Shown: in pieces, positions 3,776-9,405 of the stretch
Layout: each line of letters opens with the position of its first letter
Numbering within the stretch: the first letter of the stretch is position 1
Assembly: GCA_002320245.1 (NCBI GenBank)
Contig: DCKD01000092.1
Span: forward strand, 1 to 9,405
Direction: 5' to 3'
Origin: Lachnospiraceae bacterium UBA1683
GTDB lineage: Bacteria; Bacillota; Clostridia; Lachnospirales; Lachnospiraceae
DNA length: 9,405 bases
Position numbers and translations under genes: made by a program
Notes under the pieces: generated by a model
The model's database searches: none
What the model saw: the letters and a program-made list of their open reading frames with translations, nothing else
What the model was told of the DNA's origin: nothing

Positions 3776-4103
3776 CAACTACTGTTGTTGCTACGCCGAA
3801 AACAAAACCGATAAAACGGTTCTTCCATATTTCACGAAGTTCAATTATGTGGCTGTAGGCTTCAATTTCTCCACGGTCAGTTATTTTATACATCCCGTTA
3901 TGTTCCCGGATGTAATCGTGGTTGACCTCAAGATACCATAGAACGCCATATATTGATTCTTCCGAATATTTCACACAGGACTGTTTGCGGAAAAAGAACT
4001 TCTTAAAAGAATTTACTTTACAGAACTTTTTGTATATTTGTTCCGTAGGAAGTTCCTTATATTTGTTGATGTATTTAAGGACGATTAATTCTTCTTTGCA
4101 CAT
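3735..4103 (-). CDS. Membrane-anchored winged-helix-like protein
   Basis: 122 aa. Residues 3-85 have the pattern of a winged helix: helix 1 (EELIVLKYINKYKEL), a PTEQIYKKFC helix 2, a recognition-like helix SEESIYGVLWYLEVNHDYI, then a wing-like strand pair REHNGMYKITDRG. A single TM follows at about 97-121, with the C-terminus at the membrane. Ribosome site AGGTGA before ATG 4103, and its own extended -10 promoter upstream. It runs against the early operon, so it is probably expressed in the lysogen as a moron. Possible roles are a membrane-tethered regulator or an exclusion protein; function unknown. The fold call is by pattern only. Confidence 0.62.
   Translation of the reverse strand: MCKEELIVLKYINKYKELPTEQIYKKFCKVNSFKKFFFRKQSCVKYSEESIYGVLWYLEVNHDYIREHNGMYKITDRGEIEAYSHIIELREIWKNRFIGFVFGVATTVVATLIVELALLLLC
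3752..3796. repeat. Two interleaved, mutually exclusive hairpins
   Basis: Hairpin A: ACGCTAAT (3752-3759) with ATTAGCGT (3766-3773). Hairpin B: GCGTAGCAAC (3770-3779) with GTTGCTACGC (3787-3796). They share 3770-3773 and cannot form together. They span the overlapping ends of convergent genes. No T run follows either on the plus strand, so a plain terminator is unlikely. Confidence 0.4.
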
Positions 4104-4129
4104 GGAATCACCTCACACGAATTTTAATT

Positions 4130-4158
4130 ATTGTACCACAATTATGAAACACGGGCAA
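4130..4158 (-). promoter_or_regulatory. Promoter of the winged-helix/TM gene
   Basis: Minus-strand TTGCCC (4153-4158), spacer 17, TACAAT (4130-4135) with an upstream TGG that makes an extended -10. Start near 4123, about 20 bases before ATG 4103. Confidence 0.6.
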
Positions 4159-4206
4159 TAAGTAGTGTATCAATCGGATATTTCTTAGAGTAGGAGGGTG
4201 GCACAG

Positions 4207-4392
4207 ATGGGATTCTCAAATGAACAGATTGAGAAAAATAAAGACATTCTTAATAAGATGCTTGTTTTAATGGAAAACGAAGGAGTTACTGTTAATCAAG
4301 CTGAGACGATTTCGAAAATGCTCTCATATGAGTTCGAAAAAAACAGAAAACTCTTAGGCGATACCCAAAAGTTCTCTGTTTTCAAAGATTAG
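4207..4392 (+). CDS. Small helical protein, 61 aa, unknown
   Basis: Starts MGFSNEQIEKNKDILNKML and is helical and charged to its KFSVFKD end. ATG 4207 is chosen over GTG 4198 because the GTG lies inside the ribosome site itself (AGGAGGG, 4192-4198), which is eight bases before the ATG. Its stop overlaps by four bases the stop of the convergent 49-aa gene. Family not recognised. Confidence 0.62.
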   Translation: MGFSNEQIEKNKDILNKMLVLMENEGVTVNQAETISKMLSYEFEKNRKLLGDTQKFSVFKD

Positions 4393-4538
4393 TCTCGAAG
4401 CATATGCATTACTTCATCCAACAAACGTTCATAATCATCCTTGACAGTCTCGAGATTAAAAATTTTGTCCGGGTGAAGTTCCTTTAAAAGCATATAAAGC
4501 AGAACGATATTGTTAGCGCGTTGCTCTTTATCGTACAT
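4389..4538 (-). CDS. Small 49-aa protein on the opposite strand, unknown
   Basis: Starts MYDKEQRANNIVLLYMLLKE and ends EVMHMLRD; helical, with an LHPDKIFNLETVKDDYERLLDE middle. AGGAGG (4549-4554) lies 10 bases before ATG 4538, and a good minus-strand promoter sits at 4586-4614. Convergent with the 61-aa gene. Second minus-strand island in the early region. No family recognised. Confidence 0.58.
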   Translation of the reverse strand: MYDKEQRANNIVLLYMLLKELHPDKIFNLETVKDDYERLLDEVMHMLRD

Positions 4539-4585
4539 ATGGCATGTACCTCCTGTAAATTATTCCGATGGCGGTCGGTAATTAC

Positions 4586-4614
4586 AGTATAGGAGTTTTT
4601 GATTAAAAAGGCAA
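4586..4614 (-). promoter_or_regulatory. Promoter of the 49-aa gene
   Basis: Minus-strand TTGCCT (4609-4614), spacer 17, TATACT (4586-4591). Start near 4579; the 40-base leader contains AGGAGG. It faces away from the antirepressor gene at 4639. Confidence 0.55.
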
Positions 4615-4638
4615 TGAGCATTCAAAAGAAAGGATGAT

Positions 4639-5403
4639 GTGAATTTGAATGAATTAAAGATATTTAGTAATGAAGAGTTCGGAGAGATTCGAACGGTGAT
4701 AGTAGATGATGAACCGTGGTTTGTTGCAAGTGATATTTGTAAGGCACTGGAATTGAGCAATCCAACAATGGCTATGGAAAGACTTGATGATGACGAGAAG
4801 TCTAAGTTCAACTTAGGGTTGTCTGGCGGTGCTACAAATTGCGTAAACGAATACGGATTGTACAATCTGGTTCTTTCGAGCAGGAAGAGAGAAGCGAAAG
4901 CATTCAAACGATGGATTACACACGAAGTTATCCCGTCAATCAGAAAGACTGGCTCATATCAAAGGCAGTTAAGTCCGCAGGAAATGATGCGGATTCAGCT
5001 TGGAATGATTGATAGCCACGAAGAGAGAATTACCGACCTTGAAAACAACATGACGATTGATTACGGTCAGCAACAGGCACTCGGAGATATCGTTAACAGA
5101 GTTGTGATTGGTGCGCTGGGTGGAAAAGACAGCGTAGCATACCGTGAAGTCGGAAAAAAGGTGTTCGCAGAATGCAACAGGGATTTGAAGCATTACTTCA
5201 ATGTAAATGCTAGGAACAACGTTCCAAAGAAGAAATTCGATTCCGCTGTTGAGTATGTGAAGATGTGGGAGCCATGTGCAAACACAAAGATGATGATTCG
5301 TGACGCGAATGCGCAGATTACATCTCATCTTACGAATCATCGCAGTGACATGAAGTGCGAAGTGGAGCATTACGGATGTGACATGAAAATTATGGAGGAG
5401 TGA
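4639..5403 (+). CDS. BRO-N / ORF6C phage antirepressor
   Basis: 254 aa from GTG 4639. Residues 5-105 are a BRO-N (Bro family N-terminal) domain: LKIFSNEEFGEIRTV, DDEPWFVASDICKALEL, NEYGLYNLVLSSRKREAKAFKRWITHEVIPSIRKTG. A coiled segment spans 113-138. Residues 139-225 match the ORF6C C-terminal domain (GALGGKDS, AYREVGKKVF, RNNVPKKKFDSAVEYV). Phage antirepressors of this class bind or counter repressors and favour lytic genes. TTG 4645 is an alternative start: the ribosome site AAAGGA is only four bases from GTG but ten from TTG, and relatives usually begin MNELKIF. The last residues (about 228-254) are Cys/His-rich and look unlike the family core. Four bases separate it from the next gene. 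Confidence 0.88.
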   Translation: MNLNELKIFSNEEFGEIRTVIVDDEPWFVASDICKALELSNPTMAMERLDDDEKSKFNLGLSGGATNCVNEYGLYNLVLSSRKREAKAFKRWITHEVIPSIRKTGSYQRQLSPQEMMRIQLGMIDSHEERITDLENNMTIDYGQQQALGDIVNRVVIGALGGKDSVAYREVGKKVFAECNRDLKHYFNVNARNNVPKKKFDSAVEYVKMWEPCANTKMMIRDANAQITSHLTNHRSDMKCEVEHYGCDMKIMEE

Positions 5404-5407
5404 TGAT

Positions 5408-5665
5408 ATGGAAAACATTATGGAGTTTCCGGCAGGCAGTGTTCCGGTAGCAGTTGCCGCCAAGGTGTACAGTCGGAATGATGCATGGGTGAGAGCGGGA
5501 ATTATCGCCGGATGGTTACCGATAGGATACGCCACAAGGGGTGGAAAGCTCGTAACAGAAATCGAGCAGATGAATTCCAAGTTTGGGGTGATTTCCTATT
5601 ACATATCGCCTAAAAAGCTATATGAGGACACTGGATTTTTATGGAAAGGAAAAGAGAGAAAGTGA
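5408..5665 (+). CDS. Helix-turn-helix / excisionase-like DNA-binding protein
   Basis: 85 aa. The SVPVAVAAKVYSRNDAWVRAGIIAGWLPIG segment (about 11-40) has the layout of a MerR/Xis-type winged helix (helix, turn, recognition helix, then LP before the wing), followed by the wing-like ATRGGKLVTEI and YYISPKKLYEDTG. Small proteins of this type in Firmicutes phages act as excisionases or local regulators. Ribosome site GGAGGAG before ATG 5408; translationally coupled to both neighbours. Specific substrate sites not identifiable here. Confidence 0.68.
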   Translation: MENIMEFPAGSVPVAVAAKVYSRNDAWVRAGIIAGWLPIGYATRGGKLVTEIEQMNSKFGVISYYISPKKLYEDTGFLWKGKERK

Positions 5666-5925
5666 GTAGTTGGAAAAGACGCAGGATGTTCCGAACCGTG
5701 AAAGGCGTGGTTGCTACAATCGGAGTTCTCGGAGTAGTAGTGATCGCCGGAACGGTGACATCAAGTGATTTAGGAACGGTTTCGTTCGGGCAGTTGATTT
5801 TTAATCTTCTGATTGGAGTTGCGATAGTAGCGATGTCCTCATGGTCATATGACTATCTGAAACGGCTTGAGCGGTATCTGAACCGGAAAGATGTTCAGAA
5901 GTTGAACCAAAAGAAAAGCGCCTAG
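5662..5925 (+). CDS. Two-TM membrane protein, 87 aa
   Basis: Basic N-terminus (SSWKRRRMFRTVK), TM about 14-31, short extracytoplasmic loop TVTSSDLGTVSFG, TM about 44-60, then a charged amphipathic C-terminus. Start GTG 5662 overlaps the previous stop as GTGA, the usual coupling arrangement. An upstream in-frame ATG at 5641 lacks a ribosome site. Function unknown; the topology is holin-like, but the early location argues for another role. Confidence 0.65.
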   Translation: MSSWKRRRMFRTVKGVVATIGVLGVVVIAGTVTSSDLGTVSFGQLIFNLLIGVAIVAMSSWSYDYLKRLERYLNRKDVQKLNQKKSA

Positions 5926-5949
5926 GGAACTGGCATTTTGTAAAGGCGC
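5918..5949 (+). repeat. Intergenic hairpin
   Basis: GCGCCT (5918-5923) with AGGCGC (5944-5949), loop about 20. It covers the stop of the two-TM gene. No T run follows, so it may act in mRNA processing or stability, not termination. Confidence 0.35.
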
Positions 5950-5966
5950 AAACAAGGGAGTTGCTT

Positions 5967-6140
5967 ATGAGATACATGATTGAATATGCGGATGGGCGGT
6001 GCTGTAATTTTGCCAGCAGCCGGAAAGACCTTCTGGAATGGCTGAAACTCTTAAAAGATGAAAAAATCACAGACATTCGGAAAATTTATAAAAATGGTGT
6101 GACAGATTCTGTATTTGAAAAGTACCGGAACTTTTGCTAA
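5967..6140 (+). CDS. Small conserved-looking phage protein, 57 aa
   Basis: Starts MRYMIEYADGRCCNFASSRKD and ends VFEKYRNFC. AAGGGAG six bases before ATG 5967. A short beta-hairpin-like opening followed by a DLLEWLKLLKDEKITDIRKIYK helix-strand pattern suggests a compact alpha/beta fold. No family name can be given. Part of the plus-strand early operon. Confidence 0.62.
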   Translation: MRYMIEYADGRCCNFASSRKDLLEWLKLLKDEKITDIRKIYKNGVTDSVFEKYRNFC

Positions 6141-6159
6141 TGGATGAGGAGGGAACAAA

Positions 6160-6204
6160 ATGAGGGATGTTGCAAGCCCTACAGCGGGTGGATATAAAAA
6201 GTGA
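6160..6204 (+). CDS. Possible 14-aa leader peptide
   Basis: MRDVASPTAGGYKK from ATG 6160, with a strong GAGGAGGG ribosome site eight bases before it. Its stop falls on the first bases of a stable hairpin (6202-6238). The strength of the ribosome site relative to the length of the product suggests translation matters for the hairpin or the downstream gene, not a folded protein. Confidence 0.35.
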   Translation: MRDVASPTAGGYKK

Positions 6205-6238
6205 GCGCTTACATAGCCCAGAAAGGCGTAAGCACTCA
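6202..6238 (+). promoter_or_regulatory. Hairpin after the leader peptide
   Basis: TGAG-c-GCTTAC (6202-6212) pairs with GTAAGC-a-CTCA (6228-6238), ten pairs with one 1x1 mismatch. The loop can form an inner GCC/GGC. No T run follows. It lies between the leader ORF and the gene at 6284. The 6205-6283 stretch otherwise shows only the AGGAGG of that gene. Confidence 0.45.
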
Positions 6239-6283
6239 GAAAACTATTCAAGTAAATTATATAAGAAATAGGAGGATTTGTAA

Positions 6284-6487
6284 ATGGAAAATAAAAAGAA
6301 AATATGCGATATGTTACTTCCAGTACTGCAAGAAACTCGTAACCTGCATGACCTAGCGGATTTGGAGTATGACGATACGAGCGAAACCGTACTTGCAACG
6401 TTTGCATCCGGAGCTGTAAAAAGAGCCAATGTTGCAATGGATTCAGGATCAAGTATGATACGCGATATCATTAAACAGATTGTGTGA
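6284..6487 (+). CDS. Small protein, 67 aa, unknown
   Basis: Starts MENKKKICDMLLPVLQETRN and ends MIRDIIKQIV. Mixed alpha content; the central YDDTSETVLATFASGAVKRANVAMDSG is less charged. AGGAGG eight bases before ATG 6284. Stop followed ten bases later by the next start. Family not recognised. Confidence 0.68.
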   Translation: MENKKKICDMLLPVLQETRNLHDLADLEYDDTSETVLATFASGAVKRANVAMDSGSSMIRDIIKQIV

Positions 6488-6497
6488 GGTGGTACAT

Positions 6498-6689
6498 ATG
6501 TCAAGAATCAGAATCAAAAAAGTGGACGATATGATAGCTACACTTGAGAGCCTTGAGCGTATTGATGGGGAATCAGAATCGTTTAAAAAGAATGCTATTC
6601 AATATCTAAAGTTGTATGCAGATTACTTAGATGATAGAGGGATAAAGACAATCAAGAAAAATGCGGAGGGTAATAATGAAACAAATTAA
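6498..6689 (+). CDS. Small helical protein, 63 aa
   Basis: Starts MSRIRIKKVDDMIATLESLE and continues with a helical SFKKNAIQYLKLYADYLDDRG. ATG 6498 chosen because GAGGTGG lies six bases upstream; an in-frame TTG at 6480 precedes the upstream stop and has no ribosome site. The 3' end overlaps the ATPase gene by 14 bases, indicating coupled translation. Function unknown. Confidence 0.65.
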   Translation: MSRIRIKKVDDMIATLESLERIDGESESFKKNAIQYLKLYADYLDDRGIKTIKKNAEGNNETN

Positions 6690-8736
6690 GTTGAAGAAAT
6701 TAAGCATCCATAACTTCAAAGGATGTAAGGAGCGGAGTATCGAATTCGAAAGACGTACATATGTTTCTGGGGCAAATGCTACCGGGAAAACCACAATATT
6801 CGATGCATTTACATGGTTATTATTCAACCATGATTCTTCTGGAAGTACAAAATTTGATATTAGACCGCTGGATGCTGACGGAAAGCAGATTGACAACGTG
6901 GAAATCAGCGTAGAAGCGGTTATTGTGGTTGATGACGAAGAATATGCGCTTAAGAAAACACAGAAACAGAAATGGGTTAAGAAGCGTGGGACAGTCACAA
7001 CAGAGTTTCAAGGGAATGTCAATGAATTTGAAATAAATGGATATCCGAAGTCGGAGAAAGATTTCAAGGAATTTGTTGCTGCTATCATTGATGAAAAGAT
7101 TTTCAATTTGATTACGAATCCAACTGCATTTAATGCTCTTCCGTGGAAAGAAAAGAGAGAAATGCTGATGAAGTTTGTGGGGGAATCTTCGGACGTTCAG
7201 ATTGCAGAACAGTTCGGCGAACAGTATGTGAAACTTATTCCGGAACTGAAAATTGCATCTACGGATGATATTTTGAAGAAATACACCAAAGCGAAGAACA
7301 CTCTAAACAAAGATATGGTAGAAATTCCGGCGAGAATTGACGAACTGTCGAAACAGCTTGTGATTGTTGATGTTGGAGCACTGAAAGTCGAAAAAGCTGC
7401 AAAGCAAGTGGCACTTCACAAGATTGACAATGAGTTGAATGGTGGAAATGGGAAACTGGAGGAGGTAAACCAGAAACGTCAGCAGATTATGGATTTGAAG
7501 TTCAAGATGTCGAGTATCCAAAATGATGCGAATGAAAAACTCACAACGGAACGTTCTGTTGCAAGACAGGCTGCTGACAATTGTGAGCAGAAAGCACGGG
7601 AAGTAAGAAAACAATACGATGATGCTGTTTACGCAAGGGATGAATTTATTAGAAAACGTGACCAAGCAGAGTCAGATAAGGTACGATTCGCAAAGGAGTT
7701 GACAACCGAAAAGTCGAAAGTATTCCCTAAGTTTGTACCACTTGAAGCATTTGTTGAACCAAAGGTCCTTACTACGGAAGATTTAAAGTGTCCGACTTGC
7801 GGACAGGAGCTTCCGGTAGAAGTAAAAAATAGGCGCATTAAAGACCATGAAGAAAGATGCGCAAAGGCAAAAGCAGATTATGAGGCTAGATGTGAAGCTC
7901 ATGAGTCCAAGTATAAAAAGGATAAGGAAGACTTTGATGCGAGCAGAAAGAAGAATCTTAAGGACATCACAGATAAGGGACAGGCTGCTGCGGACAGTGT
8001 TCGCGAGTATCAGAAATTGGCAGATGAAAAACAGAAAGAAATTGATGTGTTGACAAATTCTCTTGAAAAATCAAAAAAGGCGTTTTCTGATTCCATGGCT
8101 AATTTGAACAAGATTCCGAGAGAAGCGGATGTTTCTGGCAATGAAGAGTATAAGAAGATTCAGCATGATATTGAAAATATAGAATCGGAGATTGAAGAGC
8201 TGAGCAATGACTCTGCAGGCAATACGGAACTGGAAACCAGAAAGGCAGTTCTGCAAGATGAAATTTCAGAGATTGACCGTAAGATTCTTGCTGCCGACAA
8301 CACGAAAGTGCAGGCTAGAATTGATGAACTGGAAGCAGAGAAAAAATCAGTCGGACAAGAGATTGCAGAACAGGAGCAGATGATTGACCTCACAGAAGAT
8401 TTTATCCGGACGAAGATGAACCGTATCTCTGAAATTGTTAATGAGAAGTTCAAGGTTGTATCGTTCCGGCTGTTCACGAATCAGATAAATGGCGGATTGC
8501 AGGAAACGTGCGAATGTACGGTAAATGGAGTTCCGTATTCAACACTGAACAATGGACACCGTATTATTGCTGGACTTGATATCATTTGTTCTCTGTCTGA
8601 GTTATACGATGTGACAGCACCTATCTTCTGCGATAATGCCGAGTCGGTCAATGAGTTCAATCTTCCAGAGATGGATGCTCAGATGATTTTGCTGTCCGTG
8701 TCCGAGGACAAAGAGTTGAAAGTTGAGGGTGTGTAG
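6676..8736 (+). CDS. Rad50/SbcC-like AAA ATPase with zinc hook
   Basis: 686 aa from ATG 6676 (GGAGGG five bases before it). N-terminal ABC/SMC-type half: LSIHNFKG strand and Walker A GANATGKTT (32-40). Long coiled-coil arms run from about 195 to 590. A CPTC zinc-hook motif sits between them (C372, C375), the position used by Rad50/SbcC to join dimers. The C-terminal half has a signature-like LNNGHRIIAGL (624-634) and a Walker B region PIFCDNAESV (D653). The usual Glu after the Walker B Asp is Asn, and the signature Ser is Asn. Likely role: ATP-driven DNA end or recombination work with a nuclease or recombinase partner. It lies in an early operon with the acidic gene at 8737, in the place where phages keep recombination/replication genes. 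Confidence 0.87.
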   Translation: MKQIKLKKLSIHNFKGCKERSIEFERRTYVSGANATGKTTIFDAFTWLLFNHDSSGSTKFDIRPLDADGKQIDNVEISVEAVIVVDDEEYALKKTQKQKWVKKRGTVTTEFQGNVNEFEINGYPKSEKDFKEFVAAIIDEKIFNLITNPTAFNALPWKEKREMLMKFVGESSDVQIAEQFGEQYVKLIPELKIASTDDILKKYTKAKNTLNKDMVEIPARIDELSKQLVIVDVGALKVEKAAKQVALHKIDNELNGGNGKLEEVNQKRQQIMDLKFKMSSIQNDANEKLTTERSVARQAADNCEQKAREVRKQYDDAVYARDEFIRKRDQAESDKVRFAKELTTEKSKVFPKFVPLEAFVEPKVLTTEDLKCPTCGQELPVEVKNRRIKDHEERCAKAKADYEARCEAHESKYKKDKEDFDASRKKNLKDITDKGQAAADSVREYQKLADEKQKEIDVLTNSLEKSKKAFSDSMANLNKIPREADVSGNEEYKKIQHDIENIESEIEELSNDSAGNTELETRKAVLQDEISEIDRKILAADNTKVQARIDELEAEKKSVGQEIAEQEQMIDLTEDFIRTKMNRISEIVNEKFKVVSFRLFTNQINGGLQETCECTVNGVPYSTLNNGHRIIAGLDIICSLSELYDVTAPIFCDNAESVNEFNLPEMDAQMILLSVSEDKELKVEGV

Positions 8737-9405
8737 ATGAAAGAAGAATTATTAAAAATTGCACAGGAATCCTTATCTGATGATGAGGTTGCGGAAATCG
8801 TAAAAGATAAATTTAAAAATGCTCTTGGAGCGGCAATAGAAGACGCATTCCGTTGGGGCAATGCAAAGAAAGCACTTGAAGAAAAGGTGAAAGAGGTAAT
8901 GGTTCCGTACATTGAAAAGTATGATTTTTCCGAATATCTGCCGAAACTGGACAGCGTACTGACAGAACTTGTGAACTCTGACACATGTCTTGGAAATAAG
9001 CGGATTTTGGATAATTTCAAGGATTTAATGACAGAGCCAGAGGTCAAAGAAGTTAAGCTGACATACCTTTTCAGAAAGTGGATTAAGAAATGCGAAAAGG
9101 ATATTGATACAGATGATTTGGAAATCTGTTATGACGATGGAGTTTCATATTGTTCTGTCGAATGTGAAATGAGATTCGAAGAACAGGACAAGCCGTCATG
9201 GAGCAGTTTTAGACGGGCGGTAATCGTGTTTGAAAATGAGCATGACGAAAAACTTAACATTGAAATTCCCGTATCAAAATGGGAATTGAGCAATGGGAAA
9301 GAAGAGCCTTGGAAAATAGCTATTTCTAATGATGTTATGATTTCATCTCTTCGTAGATTAGATGATTTTCAGATGCTTCTGCTTCGATTGGAAAGAGCTG
9401 GAACG
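8737..9405 (+). CDS. Acidic phage protein beside the ATPase (partial, runs off window)
   Basis: 223 codons from ATG 8737, directly after the ATPase stop with no gap; the frame is still open at 9405. The N-terminal part (MKEELLKIAQESLSDDEVAEIV, DAFRWGNAKKALEEKVKEVMVPYIEKYDFSEYL) is helical and acidic. The later part (RFEEQDKPSWSSFRRAVIVFENEHDEKLNIEIP) is strand-rich. I have an impression of similar proteins beside this ATPase type in Lachnospiraceae phages, without an assigned function. Coupling to the ATPase suggests a joint role. The C-terminus is missing. Confidence 0.78.
   Translation, partial: MKEELLKIAQESLSDDEVAEIVKDKFKNALGAAIEDAFRWGNAKKALEEKVKEVMVPYIEKYDFSEYLPKLDSVLTELVNSDTCLGNKRILDNFKDLMTEPEVKEVKLTYLFRKWIKKCEKDIDTDDLEICYDDGVSYCSVECEMRFEEQDKPSWSSFRRAVIVFENEHDEKLNIEIPVSKWELSNGKEEPWKIAISNDVMISSLRRLDDFQMLLLRLERAGT

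Noticed and set aside
4969..5580. 203-codon minus-strand open frame opposite the antirepressor
   Set aside because: It is a shadow of the BRO-N/ORF6C gene, with no ribosome site or family resemblance.
5641..5661. Upstream ATG start for the two-TM gene
   Set aside because: No ribosome site before 5641; the GTGA stop-start overlap at 5662 is the better start.

Overview
The window looks like the lysogeny and early-gene region of a temperate phage (prophage) of a low-GC Gram-positive host, most likely a gut Clostridia/Lachnospiraceae. The reasons are AT-rich DNA, strong AGGAGG-type ribosome sites with frequent GTG/TTG starts, sigma-A-type promoters with 17-bp spacers, and the family set: an integrase arm-domain remnant, zinc-ribbon proteins, XRE regulators, a BRO-N/ORF6C antirepressor, and a Rad50-like phage ATPase. 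Genus cannot be fixed from the sequence alone. All identifications are by eye.

Left arm (1-1836, minus strand): a 117-aa protein joins a zinc ribbon to an integrase-type arm-binding domain and stops before any catalytic domain. A candidate ~83-nt plus-strand small RNA with its own extended -10 and terminator follows. Then come a 343-aa zinc-ribbon/two-TM/leucine-rich-repeat protein and a 39-aa gene. This is the position where Gram-positive temperate phages often carry lysogenic-conversion genes.

Switch (1837-2882): a 65-aa XRE protein lacks a visible Shine-Dalgarno. A 245-base gap follows with a 16-bp perfect palindrome, two DnaA-box-like 9-mers, a LexA/SOS-like box and a promoter for a 38-aa gene. 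That gene converges on a 123-aa XRE repressor through a shared hairpin. The repressor has no peptidase domain. Back-to-back promoters at 2809-2876 (one a perfect TTGACA-N17-TATAAT) form the lysogeny switch.

Leader (2883-3288): about 400 bases without a convincing gene hold what I think is the most interesting object here. It is a large folded leader RNA, closed by a perfect 15-bp long-range helix and containing several long stems. The G-U wobbles in those stems fit the plus strand only. A hairpin loop in it carries an 11-nt copy of the 16S rRNA anti-Shine-Dalgarno end, which can pair with the ribosome site of the first early gene.

Early region (3289-9405): tiny plus-strand genes, several membrane-spanning, are interrupted by two minus-strand genes with their own promoters (a membrane-anchored winged-helix protein and a 49-aa protein). 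The plus-strand operon then resumes with the antirepressor, a helix-turn-helix/excisionase-like protein, a two-TM protein, small unknown genes, a possible leader peptide with hairpin, the zinc-hook ATPase, and an acidic partner gene that runs off the window. A plausible working model is repressor control of PR, post-initiation control by the leader RNA, and SOS or antirepressor input for induction, followed by a recombination/replication module.
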